Below, piece after piece: positions 8,043 through 17,081 of a DNA stretch of 41,869 bases. This DNA is from Gammaproteobacteria bacterium (GTDB lineage: Bacteria; Pseudomonadota; Gammaproteobacteria; Steroidobacterales; Steroidobacteraceae): the NCBI GenBank assembly GCA_005878835.1, contig VBMV01000069.1:1-41869 (forward strand). Reading direction: 5' to 3'. A model generated the notes under the pieces. It saw only the letters and a list, made by a program, of their open reading frames with translations. It did not search any database and was not told where the DNA came from. The first letter of the stretch is position 1; every line of letters starts with the position of its first letter. Position numbers and translations under genes: made by a program.

Positions 8043-8486
8043 TCACGCGCTCTTGCGGGCCGCAGCGGTCACGGCGCCCAGGGGCTTCGCGCAGTTGACC
8101 ATCCACGGAGTCCCGAAGCGGTCGGTGACCATGCCGAAGCGATGGGCCCAGAAGGTCTCCTGGACCGGCATGGTGACCTGGCCGCCGTCCGCCAGCGTCG
8201 CGAAGATCCGCTCCGCCTCGGCCGGCTGCTCGACCGCCGCCATCACGTTGAAGCCCTCGGGCGTGCGGTAGCGCTCTGCCGGCGTGTCGCAGCCGAGGAG
8301 GAACTGGCCTCCGAAATCGATCCGCGCGTGGATGATCTTGTTGCGCGATTCCGGCGCGGTCTTCTCCGCGCCAGGCGATTCGCCGTAGGTCATCGAGAAC
8401 ACGATCTTGCCGCCGAAGGTCCTGGCGTAGAAGTCGAACGCCTCACGGCAGTTGCCGTTGAAATGCAGATGGGTGCTGGTTTGCAT
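8043..8486 (-). CDS. VOC-family protein, PhnB-like (glyoxalase/bleomycin-resistance fold)
   Basis: A 147-residue single-domain VOC protein of the PhnB type. It starts MQTSTHLHFNGNCREAFDFY, the usual opening of this family, and ends with HRFGMVTDRFGTPWMVNC, also typical. PhnB-like proteins have the metallo-glyoxalase fold but mostly unknown substrates; they are frequent companions of ECF42/DGPF operons. It lies between the upstream DGPF gene (56 nt) and the sigma factor (47 nt), same strand. The ATG at 8486 is preferred because the long upstream extension of the frame overlaps the DGPF gene and has no family similarity. Confidence 0.9.
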   Translation of the reverse strand: MQTSTHLHFNGNCREAFDFYARTFGGKIVFSMTYGESPGAEKTAPESRNKIIHARIDFGGQFLLGCDTPAERYRTPEGFNVMAAVEQPAEAERIFATLADGGQVTMPVQETFWAHRFGMVTDRFGTPWMVNCAKPLGAVTAAARKSA

Positions 8487-8542
8487 GGTCTTCGCTCCGG
8501 TGAGTGTGAAGAGTCGGGTGCGCTGCGAGTGTCGGGTCGGCG

Positions 8543-8965
8543 TCAGTGTTTGGCGCCAACGCGCTCGCGCTGCTGCGCCTCCTGCGCCCGCAGTTCCGGC
8601 GTCAGATTCGCGCCGAAGTCTTCGGCCTCGAACACGCGGCGGATCTCGATCTCCTCGTTGCCCTTCTGGAACGGGGAGCGCCGGATCCACTCGATGGCCT
8701 CCTCGATGGACTTCACCTGCCACAGCCAGAAACCCGCGATCAGCTCCTTGGTCTCGGTGAACGGCCCATCCGTCACCGTGCTCTTGCCCCCGCCGAACTT
8801 GACCCGCACGCCCTTCGCGCTCGAGTGCAGCCCTTCGCCCGCGAGCATCACGCCCGCCTTCACCAGCTCCTCGTTGAACTTGCCCATCTCGGTGAGAATC
8901 TCCCGGCTGGGCAGCACGCCGGATTCGGACTCCTGGTTCGCCTTCACGATCACCATGACTCGCAT
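8543..8965 (-). CDS. DGPF/YCII-family protein, first gene of the leftward ECF42 operon
   Basis: A 140-residue protein with the signature TVTDGPFTETKELIAGFW (about 62-79) and a C-terminal extension beyond the usual YCII fold (about residues 110-140, charged, Gln/Glu/Arg-rich). The start chosen is the ATG at 8965, which has a strong GGAGGAG ribosome site; an in-frame ATG five codons earlier overlaps that site and is unlikely to be used. It leads the unit DGPF - VOC - sigma - DGPF and lies about 50 nt after the promoter-like motif at 9018-9044. Function of the family unknown. Confidence 0.88.
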   Translation of the reverse strand: MRVMVIVKANQESESGVLPSREILTEMGKFNEELVKAGVMLAGEGLHSSAKGVRVKFGGGKSTVTDGPFTETKELIAGFWLWQVKSIEEAIEWIRRSPFQKGNEEIEIRRVFEAEDFGANLTPELRAQEAQQRERVGAKH

Positions 8966-9017
8966 GTTTGTCTCCTCCATCGGTTAGATTGGCCGGTGAG
9001 CTCGTATGTGTGAGTAC

Positions 9018-9044
9018 GACGAGCGAGACCGGTGAGAATCGACA
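9018..9044 (-). promoter_or_regulatory. Putative ECF42-type promoter of the leftward DGPF-VOC-sigma-DGPF operon
   Basis: On the reverse strand TGTCGA (9044-9039), 17 nt, then CGTC (9021-9018), about 52 nt before the DGPF start codon at 8965. Element sequences, spacing and distance to the start all match the motif in front of the other unit at 4592-4618. Confidence 0.65.
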
Positions 9045-9088
9045 CGCTCGACGGGATTTTTTGCACCGACGCCAAGTAACTGAAAGTC

Positions 9089-10345
9089 TTGGGATTGTCC
9101 CCACAGGCACCCCCTCACCCGGCGCTCTGGCCGCTGCGCTTCATCGGCGTCGAGGCGCTGAGCGGCGTGGCGCTGCTGGCCGCCACCGCCCTGGCCCTCG
9201 CGTGGGCGAATTGCCCCTGGGCGGGGGCCTATGAGGCGCTGTGGCATCTGCAGCTCGGCCTCGGTGTCGCGCAATACCTGCCGGCGCACGACCTGCGCTT
9301 CTGGATCAACGACGGGCTCATGAGCGTCTTCTTCCTGGTCGTCGGCCTGGAGATCCGCCGTGAAATGCACGATGGCGCACTGTCGGACCCGCGGGTCGCC
9401 ACCCTGCCCATCGTTGCCGCGACCGGCGGCGTACTGGTTCCGGCGCTGCTCTACGTCCTCATCAACTCCGACCCGGCCGCGCGTCGCGGCTGGGCCATAC
9501 CCACGGCGACCGACATCGCCTTCGCGGTCGGGGTCCTGTCCCTCATCGGCAGGGGCATCCCGCCGGCGCTGCGCCTGTTGTTGCTGACGCTCGCCATCAT
9601 CGATGACATCGCAGCCATCGTGGTGATCGCGTTCTTCTACTCGAGCGGCATCGCGGCCGGGGGGCTCTTGATCGCGGCGGCGGGCGTGCTCGGGGTGCTG
9701 CTGCTGCAGTGGCTGGGTGTGCAAGCGGCGCCGGCCTACGTGCTGCCGGCAGCCGTGGTGTGGTTCGGAATGCTGCGCGCCGGCGTGCATCCGGCGCTCG
9801 CCGGCGTGCTGCTCGGCCTTCTGACACCCGCCACGAACGCATTCGGACGGCTGCCGCGCGAGCCCGGCGCGCGGCGCGCGGGCGCGCCGCCGGTGGAGAG
9901 TGTGGAGGCGCGGCTGCACCCCTGGGTGGCCTTCGGCATCATGCCGCTGTTCGCGCTGGCGAATGCGGGCGTGAGCTTGCAGGGTCTGGACCTGAGCGGC
10001 GCGGCGCCTTTGGCGGTGGGCGCAGGGATCGTGTCAGGGCTGGTGCTCGGCAAGCCGATCGGAATCGTGCTGGCCTCGATCGCCGCGGTGCGCCTGAAGC
10101 TGTGCGTTCTTCCCGCGGGGGTGCACTGGCGTCACGTGGTGCTGGTGGGCCTGCTCGGGGGAATCGGATTCACGATGTCGATCTTCATCGCGAACCTCGC
10201 CTTCGAGAGTCTGCCGCTGCTCGCCGCGGCGAAGTTCGCGGTGTTGGTCGCATCAGTGCTCGCCGCGACGCTGGGCCTGCTGCTGGGCCGCGCCGCGCGC
10301 GCGCACCACAGCAGACCCGCCAGATCGGGTCACGTCAGTGCGTGA
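9089..10345 (+). CDS. nhaA: Na+/H+ antiporter NhaA
   Basis: An inner-membrane antiporter (418 residues) exchanging protons for sodium in pH and salt homeostasis. It aligns by eye with NhaA over its length: WINDGLMSVFFLVVGLEIRRE (loop and TM2 region; shown here only as landmark, residues 72-92), TDIAFAVG with Asp142 (E. coli Asp133 position) and the ion-binding pair Asp172-Asp173 in LAIIDDIAAI. Eleven to twelve hydrophobic segments are visible. The start is uncertain: only TTG codons (9089 or 9095) fit the family length, and no clear Shine-Dalgarno is seen. It diverges from the ECF42 operon, sharing an upstream region of about 120 nt. Confidence 0.93.
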   Translation: MGLSPQAPPHPALWPLRFIGVEALSGVALLAATALALAWANCPWAGAYEALWHLQLGLGVAQYLPAHDLRFWINDGLMSVFFLVVGLEIRREMHDGALSDPRVATLPIVAATGGVLVPALLYVLINSDPAARRGWAIPTATDIAFAVGVLSLIGRGIPPALRLLLLTLAIIDDIAAIVVIAFFYSSGIAAGGLLIAAAGVLGVLLLQWLGVQAAPAYVLPAAVVWFGMLRAGVHPALAGVLLGLLTPATNAFGRLPREPGARRAGAPPVESVEARLHPWVAFGIMPLFALANAGVSLQGLDLSGAAPLAVGAGIVSGLVLGKPIGIVLASIAAVRLKLCVLPAGVHWRHVVLVGLLGGIGFTMSIFIANLAFESLPLLAAAKFAVLVASVLAATLGLLLGRAARAHHSRPARSGHVSA

Positions 10346-11528
10346 GCCGGTTGTATCTGGCCAGAACCGCGCGCAGCTTCTCGTGCGGCAGTGCGTTCAC
10401 GTGATGCCCGTCGACGCCCGTCATGTCCTGGGCGGCCACCATGGCGTTGACGATGGCTTCCTCGGTCGCCTGCACGGTCGCGGCAAACAGCGGGTCCATG
10501 GAATTGTTTGGCAGCATCTTCAGCTCGACCACATGGTCGACGTCGCTGGCGGCGGCGTTCGCCGTCGAGAACGCGATGAAGATGTCGCCCGATCCGTTGC
10601 CGGCGATGCTGCCGGTGCGTCCGATGCCGAGCGATACCCGTCGCGCCATGCGCTTGAGCTGATGAGGCAGGAGCGGCGCGTTGGTGGCCACGACCACGAT
10701 GATCGATCCGTGCTCGGCCGCCTCGGACGGTACCCAGGCATAGGGATCCTCGCTCTCGATCTCCCGCCCGACCGGGATGCCCGCGATGCGCAGGTTCTGC
10801 CGCCTCCCGTAATTGCACTGCACCAGCACGCCGATCAGGTAGCCGCCGTCCTTTTCGGAGAGCCTGCGGGAGGAGGTGCCGATGCCGCCCTTGAAACCGT
10901 TGCAGATCATGCCGGTTCCGCCACCGACCGACCCCTCCTCGACCGGCCCCGAGTGCGCCGTGTCGAGCGCGTGAAAGGCGTGCTCCGGCCTGACGTGAAA
11001 GCCGTTGATGTCGTTGAGCCAGCCGTCCCAGGTCTCGGCCACGACCGGGAGCGACCACCAGGCGCCGGTGGCGTCCGCCGCCGCGTGCGCCACACGCCAG
11101 GCGATGACCGCATCCCGCACCACGCCGACGCTGTGGGTGTTGGTGATCATCACCGGGCCTTCGAGAAAGCCCGATTCCTCGACCCAGGTGGTGCCGGTCA
11201 TCTCGCCGTTGCCGTTCTGCGAGTACCAGCCGGCGAAGGAGAAGCGCTGCATGGAAGCCAGTCCACGGGGCAGCACCGCCGTGACGCCGGTGCGGACCGG
11301 GCCCTTGCCGACGATGAGCTTGCCGCTGCCCGAGATCAGGGTCGTGTGGCCCACCAGCACGCCCTCGATGTCGGTGATCGCATTCAGCGGCCCTGGCGCG
11401 CCGTCGAAGGGCACACCCAGGTCGCGGGCGCGCGCGCGTCCCTTGGGCGGGTTCGTGAAGAGATCCGCGGCGGTGGCGAGGGGCGTAAGGAGCGCCAGCG
11501 CAAGGAGGGCGATCATCCTGGTTGGCAT
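10335..11528 (-). CDS. DmpA-type aminopeptidase (P1/S58 family), exported
   Basis: A 397-residue member of the S58 family (L-aminopeptidase/D-esterase DmpA, BapA, beta-peptidases). These N-terminal-nucleophile hydrolases self-cleave into two chains. Residues 1-20 look like a signal peptide (ends LTPLATA). Family landmarks: LNAITDIEGVLVGHTT (about 48-63), SVGVVRDAVIAW (133-144), VGGGTGMICNGFKGG (201-215) and the self-cleavage region GGIGTSSR (214-221), where a Ser should be the nucleophile. The C-terminal chain holds GNGSGDIFIAFSTAN. The frame is open to 11660, but the ATG at 11528 begins the signal peptide. Its last 11 nt overlap the end of nhaA, tail to tail. Substrate not predictable. Confidence 0.88.
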   Translation of the reverse strand: MPTRMIALLALALLTPLATAADLFTNPPKGRARARDLGVPFDGAPGPLNAITDIEGVLVGHTTLISGSGKLIVGKGPVRTGVTAVLPRGLASMQRFSFAGWYSQNGNGEMTGTTWVEESGFLEGPVMITNTHSVGVVRDAVIAWRVAHAAADATGAWWSLPVVAETWDGWLNDINGFHVRPEHAFHALDTAHSGPVEEGSVGGGTGMICNGFKGGIGTSSRRLSEKDGGYLIGVLVQCNYGRRQNLRIAGIPVGREIESEDPYAWVPSEAAEHGSIIVVVATNAPLLPHQLKRMARRVSLGIGRTGSIAGNGSGDIFIAFSTANAAASDVDHVVELKMLPNNSMDPLFAATVQATEEAIVNAMVAAQDMTGVDGHHVNALPHEKLRAVLARYNRLTH

Positions 11529-11605
11529 GAGGTACCTGCGGTTGACTTGCCGGGAAAGGCTCGATAATCGTTGCGAGTGGGCACAACGGTCCCCAGGGTC
11601 AGGCG

Positions 11606-12631
11606 ATGCACCGGACGGCATTGACGCTCCTGTGCGTGTGGCTGACTCTGGGCGCGGCACGCGGCGATCAGCCGCCGCGATTCGAGGTGCCGGCGCCGGG
11701 GGCGGGAGCTGCGCTGGTTTTCGTGGTGTACGGCGACACGCGCTTCAGCAGGCGCGATGACGTCGCGAACGCCCCCGCGCGGCGCGCGCTCGTCGACAGG
11801 ATCGCGCGCGAAAACCCGGCGGCGATCCTGATAGGCGGGGACCTGGTTTACGAAGGCAGCAATCCACAGGACTATGACACGTACAAGAGCGAGACGATAG
11901 AGTGGGCCAGGCGGAAGATCCCGGTGTTTCCCGCGCTCGGCAATCACGAGTTCAATGGATGCAACGGCGACGCGGCTCCCTGTCTCGAGAACTGGTGGAC
12001 AGCATTCGGCGCCTTGCCTTTGCGCCCCTACCGCTGGTACTCGGTGAGCATCGGCTCCGCTTTGCTGGCGGTGGTTCTGGATTCCGATGCGGCGCTGAAA
12101 CCGGGGAGCGAACAGCGGGAATGGCTTGAACGGCAAATCAGCAACGCCGACCCGCGCGTCAAATTCATCTTGATCGTGCTGCACTACCCCCCGGTCCGGG
12201 ACCCCTTTTATCCGAGGGCGCGCGACGAGAAGGAGATCGTGCGCTACCTGTCGCGCAACGCCGGCTCCCTGCGCGCGCAGGTCGTCGTGGTCGGCAGCCA
12301 CGTGCACAACTACGAGCGCTACGACAGAGACGGCGTCACTTACCTGGTCAGCGGCGGCGGCGGTGCCAAGCCCGTTCCGGCCGCCCGGATGTTTGGAGAA
12401 CGATCCAGGCTCACCACCGCGGTGAACTTTCACTACCTACGCTTCACCCTGGACGCAGAGCGACTGACCGGAACCATGGTCCGCTTTGATGCCGCCGATC
12501 GAAGCGGCAATCCGTGGAGCGAGCCGGACCGCTTTGAAATCAGAGCGAAGAGCTCGTTGTCGGCGACGCCAACGCCCGGCCCGCCCGAGCGCGGTGCCGC
12601 TACCGGCATGAGTCCGCGGAGCGCCAACTGA
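11606..12631 (+). CDS. Secreted calcineurin-like metallophosphoesterase
   Basis: A 341-residue exported hydrolase with a signal peptide at about 1-20. The dimetal site motifs appear in order: GD (Asp44 in VYGDTR), GGDLVYEG (Asp79), GNHE (Asn113-His114), HYPP (His193) and GSHVHNYER (His232, His234; the GHxH-type motif). The order and the HNYER ending are those of purple-acid-phosphatase-like enzymes. The last 50 residues are Pro/Ser-rich and without domain. The gene diverges from the DmpA-type peptidase (77 nt between starts) and converges on threonine aldolase. Natural substrate unknown. Confidence 0.88.
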   Translation: MHRTALTLLCVWLTLGAARGDQPPRFEVPAPGAGAALVFVVYGDTRFSRRDDVANAPARRALVDRIARENPAAILIGGDLVYEGSNPQDYDTYKSETIEWARRKIPVFPALGNHEFNGCNGDAAPCLENWWTAFGALPLRPYRWYSVSIGSALLAVVLDSDAALKPGSEQREWLERQISNADPRVKFILIVLHYPPVRDPFYPRARDEKEIVRYLSRNAGSLRAQVVVVGSHVHNYERYDRDGVTYLVSGGGGAKPVPAARMFGERSRLTTAVNFHYLRFTLDAERLTGTMVRFDAADRSGNPWSEPDRFEIRAKSSLSATPTPGPPERGAATGMSPRSAN

Positions 12632-12647
12632 CATCAGCGCCAGCCAG

Positions 12648-13685
12648 TCAGGCCGGCACCCGGATGCCACGCAGGGCGGCGAGCAAAGCCTCGAGTTGAG
12701 CGTCGCTGACATTCAGATGGAACACAAAACGGATGGTCTGGCGGCCCATGCTGAGTGCGCGAACCTGCTGATGCTGCAGCTGCTGCAGGAAGAGCTCGGC
12801 AGGAAGTTGCTCGTGCAGCTTGAAAATCACGATATTCGTCTCGACGGGCAAAACGCTCGAAACGTAGGGGAGCGAGCGCAGCTCGGCCTCCAGCGCTCTT
12901 GCTTTGCGATGATCCTCCTGCAGGCGCTGCACGTTGTGCTCGAGGGCGAACAGCCCCGCGGCCGCCAGATACCCCGCCTGCCGCATGCCGCCGCCCAGCA
13001 GTTTGCGCTGTCGGTGCGCCCTGGAAATGAGTGCCCGCGAGCCGAGCAGGAGCGAACCCGCCGGGGCGCCGAGTCCCTTGGAGAGGCAGATCGAGATCGT
13101 TTCGAACAGAGGGCCATGGTCGCGTGGCGCCTCGTTGCGAGCCACGAGTGCGTTGAAGAGCCGCGCGCCGTCCAGATGCATGGCAATGTCGTGCTCCTTG
13201 CAGACAGCCCGGATGCGCTCGATCTCACTCAGGTCCCAGCAGCATCCTCCGCCTTTGTTGACGGTGTTCTCGATGGCCACGAGACGCGTCCACGGAAGGT
13301 GGGAATCGTCGCGCCGGTTGATGTTCTCGCGGACCTGCGCGGCGGTAAACCGCCCGTGCTGGCCTTGCAGCAGGCGCACCGAGGAGCCGGAGTTCGCCGC
13401 TATGCCGCCGCCCTCGTACAGATAGATGTGCGCCAGCTCGTCGCAGATCACCTCATCCCCGGGTTGCGTATGGATCTTGATGCCGATCTGATTGGACATC
13501 GTGCCCGTCGGACAGAACAGCGCGGCCTCCTTGCCAAACAGATCCGCGGCCTTCCTCTGCAGCTCGTTGACGGTCTCGTCCTCACCGAATACGTCGTCAC
13601 CGACTTGCGCCTGCAGCATCGCTTCCAGCATCGCCGGGGTCGGTCGGGTGACGGTATCGCTTCGTACGTCGATCATCTGTGGCAT
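12648..13685 (-). CDS. ltaE: Low-specificity L-threonine aldolase
   Basis: A 345-residue PLP enzyme splitting L-threonine/L-allo-threonine into glycine and acetaldehyde. Landmarks: DVRSDTVTRPTPAML at the N-terminus (6-20), GDDVFGED (29-36), the PLP-contact run LDGARLFNA (171-179) and the Schiff-base lysine in CLSKGLGAP (Lys203). Length is normal. It is followed tail to tail by the metallophosphoesterase and stands alone; the Cu-efflux region begins about 200 nt upstream in the opposite direction. Confidence 0.94.
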   Translation of the reverse strand: MPQMIDVRSDTVTRPTPAMLEAMLQAQVGDDVFGEDETVNELQRKAADLFGKEAALFCPTGTMSNQIGIKIHTQPGDEVICDELAHIYLYEGGGIAANSGSSVRLLQGQHGRFTAAQVRENINRRDDSHLPWTRLVAIENTVNKGGGCCWDLSEIERIRAVCKEHDIAMHLDGARLFNALVARNEAPRDHGPLFETISICLSKGLGAPAGSLLLGSRALISRAHRQRKLLGGGMRQAGYLAAAGLFALEHNVQRLQEDHRKARALEAELRSLPYVSSVLPVETNIVIFKLHEQLPAELFLQQLQHQQVRALSMGRQTIRFVFHLNVSDAQLEALLAALRGIRVPA

Positions 13686-13890
13686 GAGAGCTCTCCTGCG
13701 CGCCGGCTCATTTCAAACTGTGGCGCGGCAGTCTGCGCGTGAGGGAACCTCCCATACACAGATCTTGCATGGGCCATGCATGGCAATCAATGCCGCCAAC
13801 TTGTGAACCACGGCGCAGTGAATGGTTGACTCCCGACCCCGGATCGCGGAACTTAGTCTCCACGGGTCAGTAGATAGGCCCGGAGGTGGC

Positions 13891-14280
13891 ATGGCTCGTC
13901 GGCTGATCGCTTCCCTGGTACTCGTGGCGTGCCTGCTCGGCATCGTCCAGCCGGCGCTCGCCTGCGCCAACAGCACCTCGCGGACCGACTGCTGCCCCGC
14001 GGGCTTGCCCGCAGGCGCCGGCGAGCAGATGCGCCCGGCTTCTGCCTCGATCGAGGCATACGGCTGTTGTGCGCTGCGCGCCGCCATTTCGCCCTCAGTC
14101 GCGGCCGTACGGACCCGTACTGCCCAGGGGCATGCGTCCGGATCACCCGCCGTGGTCGCTCTGCCGACCGTGGTCCCGCTCGGGCAACACGTGCCGGCGC
14201 TGCGAACGCCAGCGCTGCAGGTGCCGGATCACCTCGACGGATCACTCACCTACCTGCGCACGGCGCGCCTGCGCCTTTAA
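13891..14280 (+). CDS. Small secreted cysteine-containing protein ahead of the Cu/Ag efflux genes
   Basis: A 129-residue protein that I do not recognise. Residues 1-25 form a clear signal peptide (MARRLIASLVLVACLL...PALAC). The mature N-terminus is Cys-rich (LACA, then TDCCPAG, then YGCCAL), suggesting disulfides or metal binding; the rest is Ala/Val/Thr/Pro-rich without domain. The ATG at 13891 has a GGAGG site; the frame is open further up (13822) but that extension lacks support. It runs into the efflux operon (129 nt to cusC), with a small hairpin between. A periplasmic copper-handling role is a guess from position. Confidence 0.7.
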   Translation: MARRLIASLVLVACLLGIVQPALACANSTSRTDCCPAGLPAGAGEQMRPASASIEAYGCCALRAAISPSVAAVRTRTAQGHASGSPAVVALPTVVPLGQHVPALRTPALQVPDHLDGSLTYLRTARLRL

Positions 14281-14293
14281 CTCACCCTGTCGA

Positions 14294-14312
14294 CACCGGC
14301 TGACCGCCGGTG
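14294..14312 (+). other. Hairpin between the small secreted protein and cusC
   Basis: CACCGGC-TGACC-GCCGGTG forms a perfect 7-bp stem with a 5-nt loop 13 nt after the stop codon. No T-run follows, so it is not a standard intrinsic terminator; it may stabilise the upstream message or dampen read-through into the efflux genes. Confidence 0.5.
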
Positions 14313-14409
14313 ACTCCCATCGCCGACCGATCCGCAGCCGCATTGTTCGGTAGCGGGTCTCGTGCCGTGGGCTGACTGACTCGACGTCCAGTCTGATTCG
14401 GTGAGGCTC

Positions 14410-15816
14410 ATGAACCGATCTGCTCTCCTGCTCGCGGGGCCGTTGCGCCGCCTTGGCCGGTGGTGCCTGTTCCCCGGTGCGCGGTTGCGATACCGCGCCC
14501 GAACGCTTGCGCTCAGCGCCGCCCTGCTGCCCGCGCTCGCACTGGCGAGCGCGGTCCGCGCGGACGAGCCGCCCCTCAGCCTCCCCGAAGCGCAGCGGCT
14601 CGCAGCCGTGCGCTCCAAGCAGGTCGAGGCGAGCGACCTGGCGGTTTCCGCCTCGCAAGACCTGGCGGTCGCTGCGGCCGAGCGGCCGGATCCGGTCGCG
14701 AAAGTCGGACTCGAGAATCTGCCCATCGACGGCGCGGAGCGCTTCAGCGTCCAGCGGGACTTCATGACCATGCGCAGCGTCGGGATCGTGCAGGAAATCA
14801 CCCGCCCGGCGAAGCTGCGCGCGCGGGCCGCAGAGTCTCAACAGGCGGTGCGTCTCGCGGAGGCGCAAAAGGCGCAGGCCCTGGTCGTCGTTCAACGCGA
14901 CAGCGCGCTCGCCTGGCTCGACCGCTACTACGCGCAGGCCACCGAGCAAACCGTCCTTCAACAGCTCCAGGCAGCGCGGCTCGAAGTGACCGCCGCCGAT
15001 GCAGCCTATCGCGGAGGTCGTGGTACGGCGGCGGACGTTCTGGCCGCTCGCGGAACCCTCGCGGAGCTCGAGGACCTGGCCGCGGACGCTTCACGCGGGG
15101 TCAGCAGTTCCAGGATCGCGCTCGTTCGGTGGGTTGGCGATGCCGCGGATCGGCCGCTCGCGGGTCAGCCGGCGATCGACACCATCCCCCTGCACAAACA
15201 CGCGCTCGACTCGCAACTGGCCGAGCATCCCGAAATCCTCGCACTCGAGCGGCGCGAAGAACTGGCTCGCGCCGAGGCCGAAGTTGCGCGCGCCGATCGT
15301 CACCCCGACTGGTCGGTGGAGCTCACGTACAGCCAACGGGGCAGCGGCTACTCCAACATGGTGACACTGGAGCTCACCGTGCCGCTGCCGATCCGTCGCG
15401 CCAACCGACAAGACCCCAGGCTGGCCGCAAAGCTGGCGCAGGCCTCCCAGGCGAAGGCCGAGCGTGAGGACATGCTGCGCGCGCACGCAGCGCAGATCGG
15501 CGCGATGATCGATGCGTGGGACAGCGCCCGCGAGCGCCGCGAGCGCTATCGCAGCTCCATCATTCCGCTCGCCGCGGATCGCTCGGTAGCGGCGCGCGCA
15601 GCGTACGATGGCGGCAAGGCCAGCTTGAGCGATCTGCTGCTCGCGCAGCGCGCCGAGATCGATGCGCGCCTGAAGGCGCTGCAGCTCGAAGCCAGCGCGG
15701 CGCGCCTGTGGGCGCAGCTCGCCTTTCTCAATCCCACCCCGAGCACCGCCGAGGCTGCGACTGCCGAGGCTGCGACCGCCACTTCCGCCGGGTCCGGTCG
15801 CGGAGAGCTGCCATGA
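14410..15816 (+). CDS. cusC: Outer-membrane efflux channel of a Cu/Ag RND pump (TolC/CusC family)
   Basis: A 468-residue outer-membrane factor. After a long basic N-terminus the signal core lies at about residues 31-48 (LALSAALLPALALASAVRA). The two OEP repeats follow: SLPEAQRLAA... and, in the second half, LELTVPLPIRRANRQDP, typical of the family, with long coiled-coil helices rich in Ala/Glu/Arg. The tail has a short EAATAEAATAT duplication. Start: ATG 14410 with GGTGAGG just ahead; a GTG three codons earlier overlaps that site. It overlaps cusB by ATGA, so the three genes are translationally coupled. CusC versus CzcC is decided by the pump gene, not by this protein. Confidence 0.88.
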   Translation: MNRSALLLAGPLRRLGRWCLFPGARLRYRARTLALSAALLPALALASAVRADEPPLSLPEAQRLAAVRSKQVEASDLAVSASQDLAVAAAERPDPVAKVGLENLPIDGAERFSVQRDFMTMRSVGIVQEITRPAKLRARAAESQQAVRLAEAQKAQALVVVQRDSALAWLDRYYAQATEQTVLQQLQAARLEVTAADAAYRGGRGTAADVLAARGTLAELEDLAADASRGVSSSRIALVRWVGDAADRPLAGQPAIDTIPLHKHALDSQLAEHPEILALERREELARAEAEVARADRHPDWSVELTYSQRGSGYSNMVTLELTVPLPIRRANRQDPRLAAKLAQASQAKAEREDMLRAHAAQIGAMIDAWDSARERRERYRSSIIPLAADRSVAARAAYDGGKASLSDLLLAQRAEIDARLKALQLEASAARLWAQLAFLNPTPSTAEAATAEAATATSAGSGRGELP

Positions 15817-17081
15817 GCCGAAAATTTCTTGCCGCCGGACTGTGCGCGGCCATCGTACTGACCCTGCTCGGTTACGGCCTCTATCGCGCCGGCATGCGTG
15901 CAGGCCAAAGCGGGTCGATGTCGAGCGCGCAGCAGCCAGCGCCAGGGCGGCAGGCGGCGCAACGGCCAGGCGACATCGATCCGCAGACCGGCAAGCGAAT
16001 CCTGTACTGGCACGATCCGATGGCGCCCGCCCAGCGATTCGACCATCCCGGAAAGTCTCCCTTCATGGATATGCCGCTGGTGCCGGTCGAGGAAGGCGGC
16101 GAGACGGCCGGTAGCGTCGAGATCAGCCCCCGTGTGCAGCAGAACCTCGGCGTCCGCACCGCCGAAGTCACGCGCGGCAGGCTCGCTCGGGAAATCACCG
16201 CGACCGCCACGGTTGTCTATGACGAGCGTGACGTGACCGTCGTTCAAGCCCGAGCGAACGGATTTGTGGAACACCTGCGCGTGCGTGCGAGGCTCGACCC
16301 GGTGCACCAAGGCCAGCCGCTGGCCGACCTGTACGTGCCGGACTGGGTCGCAGCCCAGGAGGAGTATCTCGCCGTCCGAGAGCTCAAGAGCCCTGGCGCC
16401 TCGGACCTGCTCGAGGGTGCGCGCCAGCGCATGCGCCTTGCGGGCATGACCGACGGTCTGATCAAAGCGTTCGAGGAGAGCGGCAAGGTCCAGTCCCGCT
16501 TCACCCTCACGGCGCCGATCAGCGGAGTCGTCGCGGAGCTTGCAGCGAGAGAAGGAATGACCGTCGCGAGCGGTGCGCCGCTTTTTCGCATCAACGCACT
16601 CGCCACCGTCTGGGTCGATGCCCAAGTGCCCGAGAGTCTCGCGCGGCAGGTGCGGCCCGGGGATGCCGCCAAGGCTCGAACGGCGGCGCTACCCGGGATC
16701 GCGTTCGAGGGACAGGTCAGCGCGGTTCTACCCGATGTGAACCCCACGACCCGCACGCTCACCGCGCGCGTCGAGCTCGCCAACCCAAACATGCAACTGC
16801 TTCCCGGCATGTTCGTGACCGTGCAGCTTGCACCCCTCGCAGAAAAGGACGTGCTGCGGGTGCCGAGTGAGGCGGTCATTCGGACCGGCACCCGCAGCGT
16901 CGTCATGCTCGCCGAAGGAGAGGGCAAGTTCCGACCGACCGATGTCGAGATCGGCTCCGAGGGCGGCGGGCAGACCGAAATCCTATCGGGGTTGGCAGCC
17001 GGACAAAGGGTGGTCGTCTCCGGTCAGTTCCTGATCGATTCGGAGGCCAGCCTCAAGAGCACGGAGGCCCGCCTGCAATGA
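15813..17081 (+). CDS. cusB: Periplasmic adaptor of the Cu/Ag RND pump (CusB-type)
   Basis: A 422-residue membrane-fusion protein. One N-terminal membrane segment (about 8-25) anchors it. Next is a heavy-metal-binding domain at about 63-93 with the motif YWHDPM and [13 protein letters not shown], which carries the Met/His residues typical of Cu(I)/Ag(I) adaptors (Met70, Met85, Met87). The lipoyl-like, beta-barrel and C-terminal membrane-proximal domains follow ([39 protein letters not shown]). The frame is open far upstream within cusC, but the ATG overlapping its stop (ATGA) is the natural start. It overlaps cusA by ATGA in turn. Confidence 0.92.
   Translation: MSRKFLAAGLCAAIVLTLLGYGLYRAGMRAGQSGSMSSAQQPAPGRQAAQRPGDIDPQTGKRILYWHDPMAPAQRFDHPGKSPFMDMPLVPVEEGGETAGSVEISPRVQQNLGVRTAEVTRGRLAREITATATVVYDERDVTVVQARANGFVEHLRVRARLDPVHQGQPLADLYVPDWVAAQEEYLAVRELKSPGASDLLEGARQRMRLAGMTDGLIKAFEESGKVQSRFTLTAPISGVVAELAAREGMTVASGAPLFRINALATVWVDAQVPESLARQVRPGDAAKARTAALPGIAFEGQVSAVLPDVNPTTRTLTARVELANPNMQLLPGMFVTVQLAPLAEKDVLRVPSEAVIRTGTRSVVMLAEGEGKFRPTDVEIGSEGGGQTEILSGLAAGQRVVVSGQFLIDSEASLKSTEARLQ

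Noticed and set aside
13826-13859. TTGACT with a later TTAGTCT, a possible MerR-type promoter before the copper-related genes
   Set aside because: The gap is 21-22 nt and there is no clear dyad as in CueR or MerR sites, so it was not listed as a promoter.
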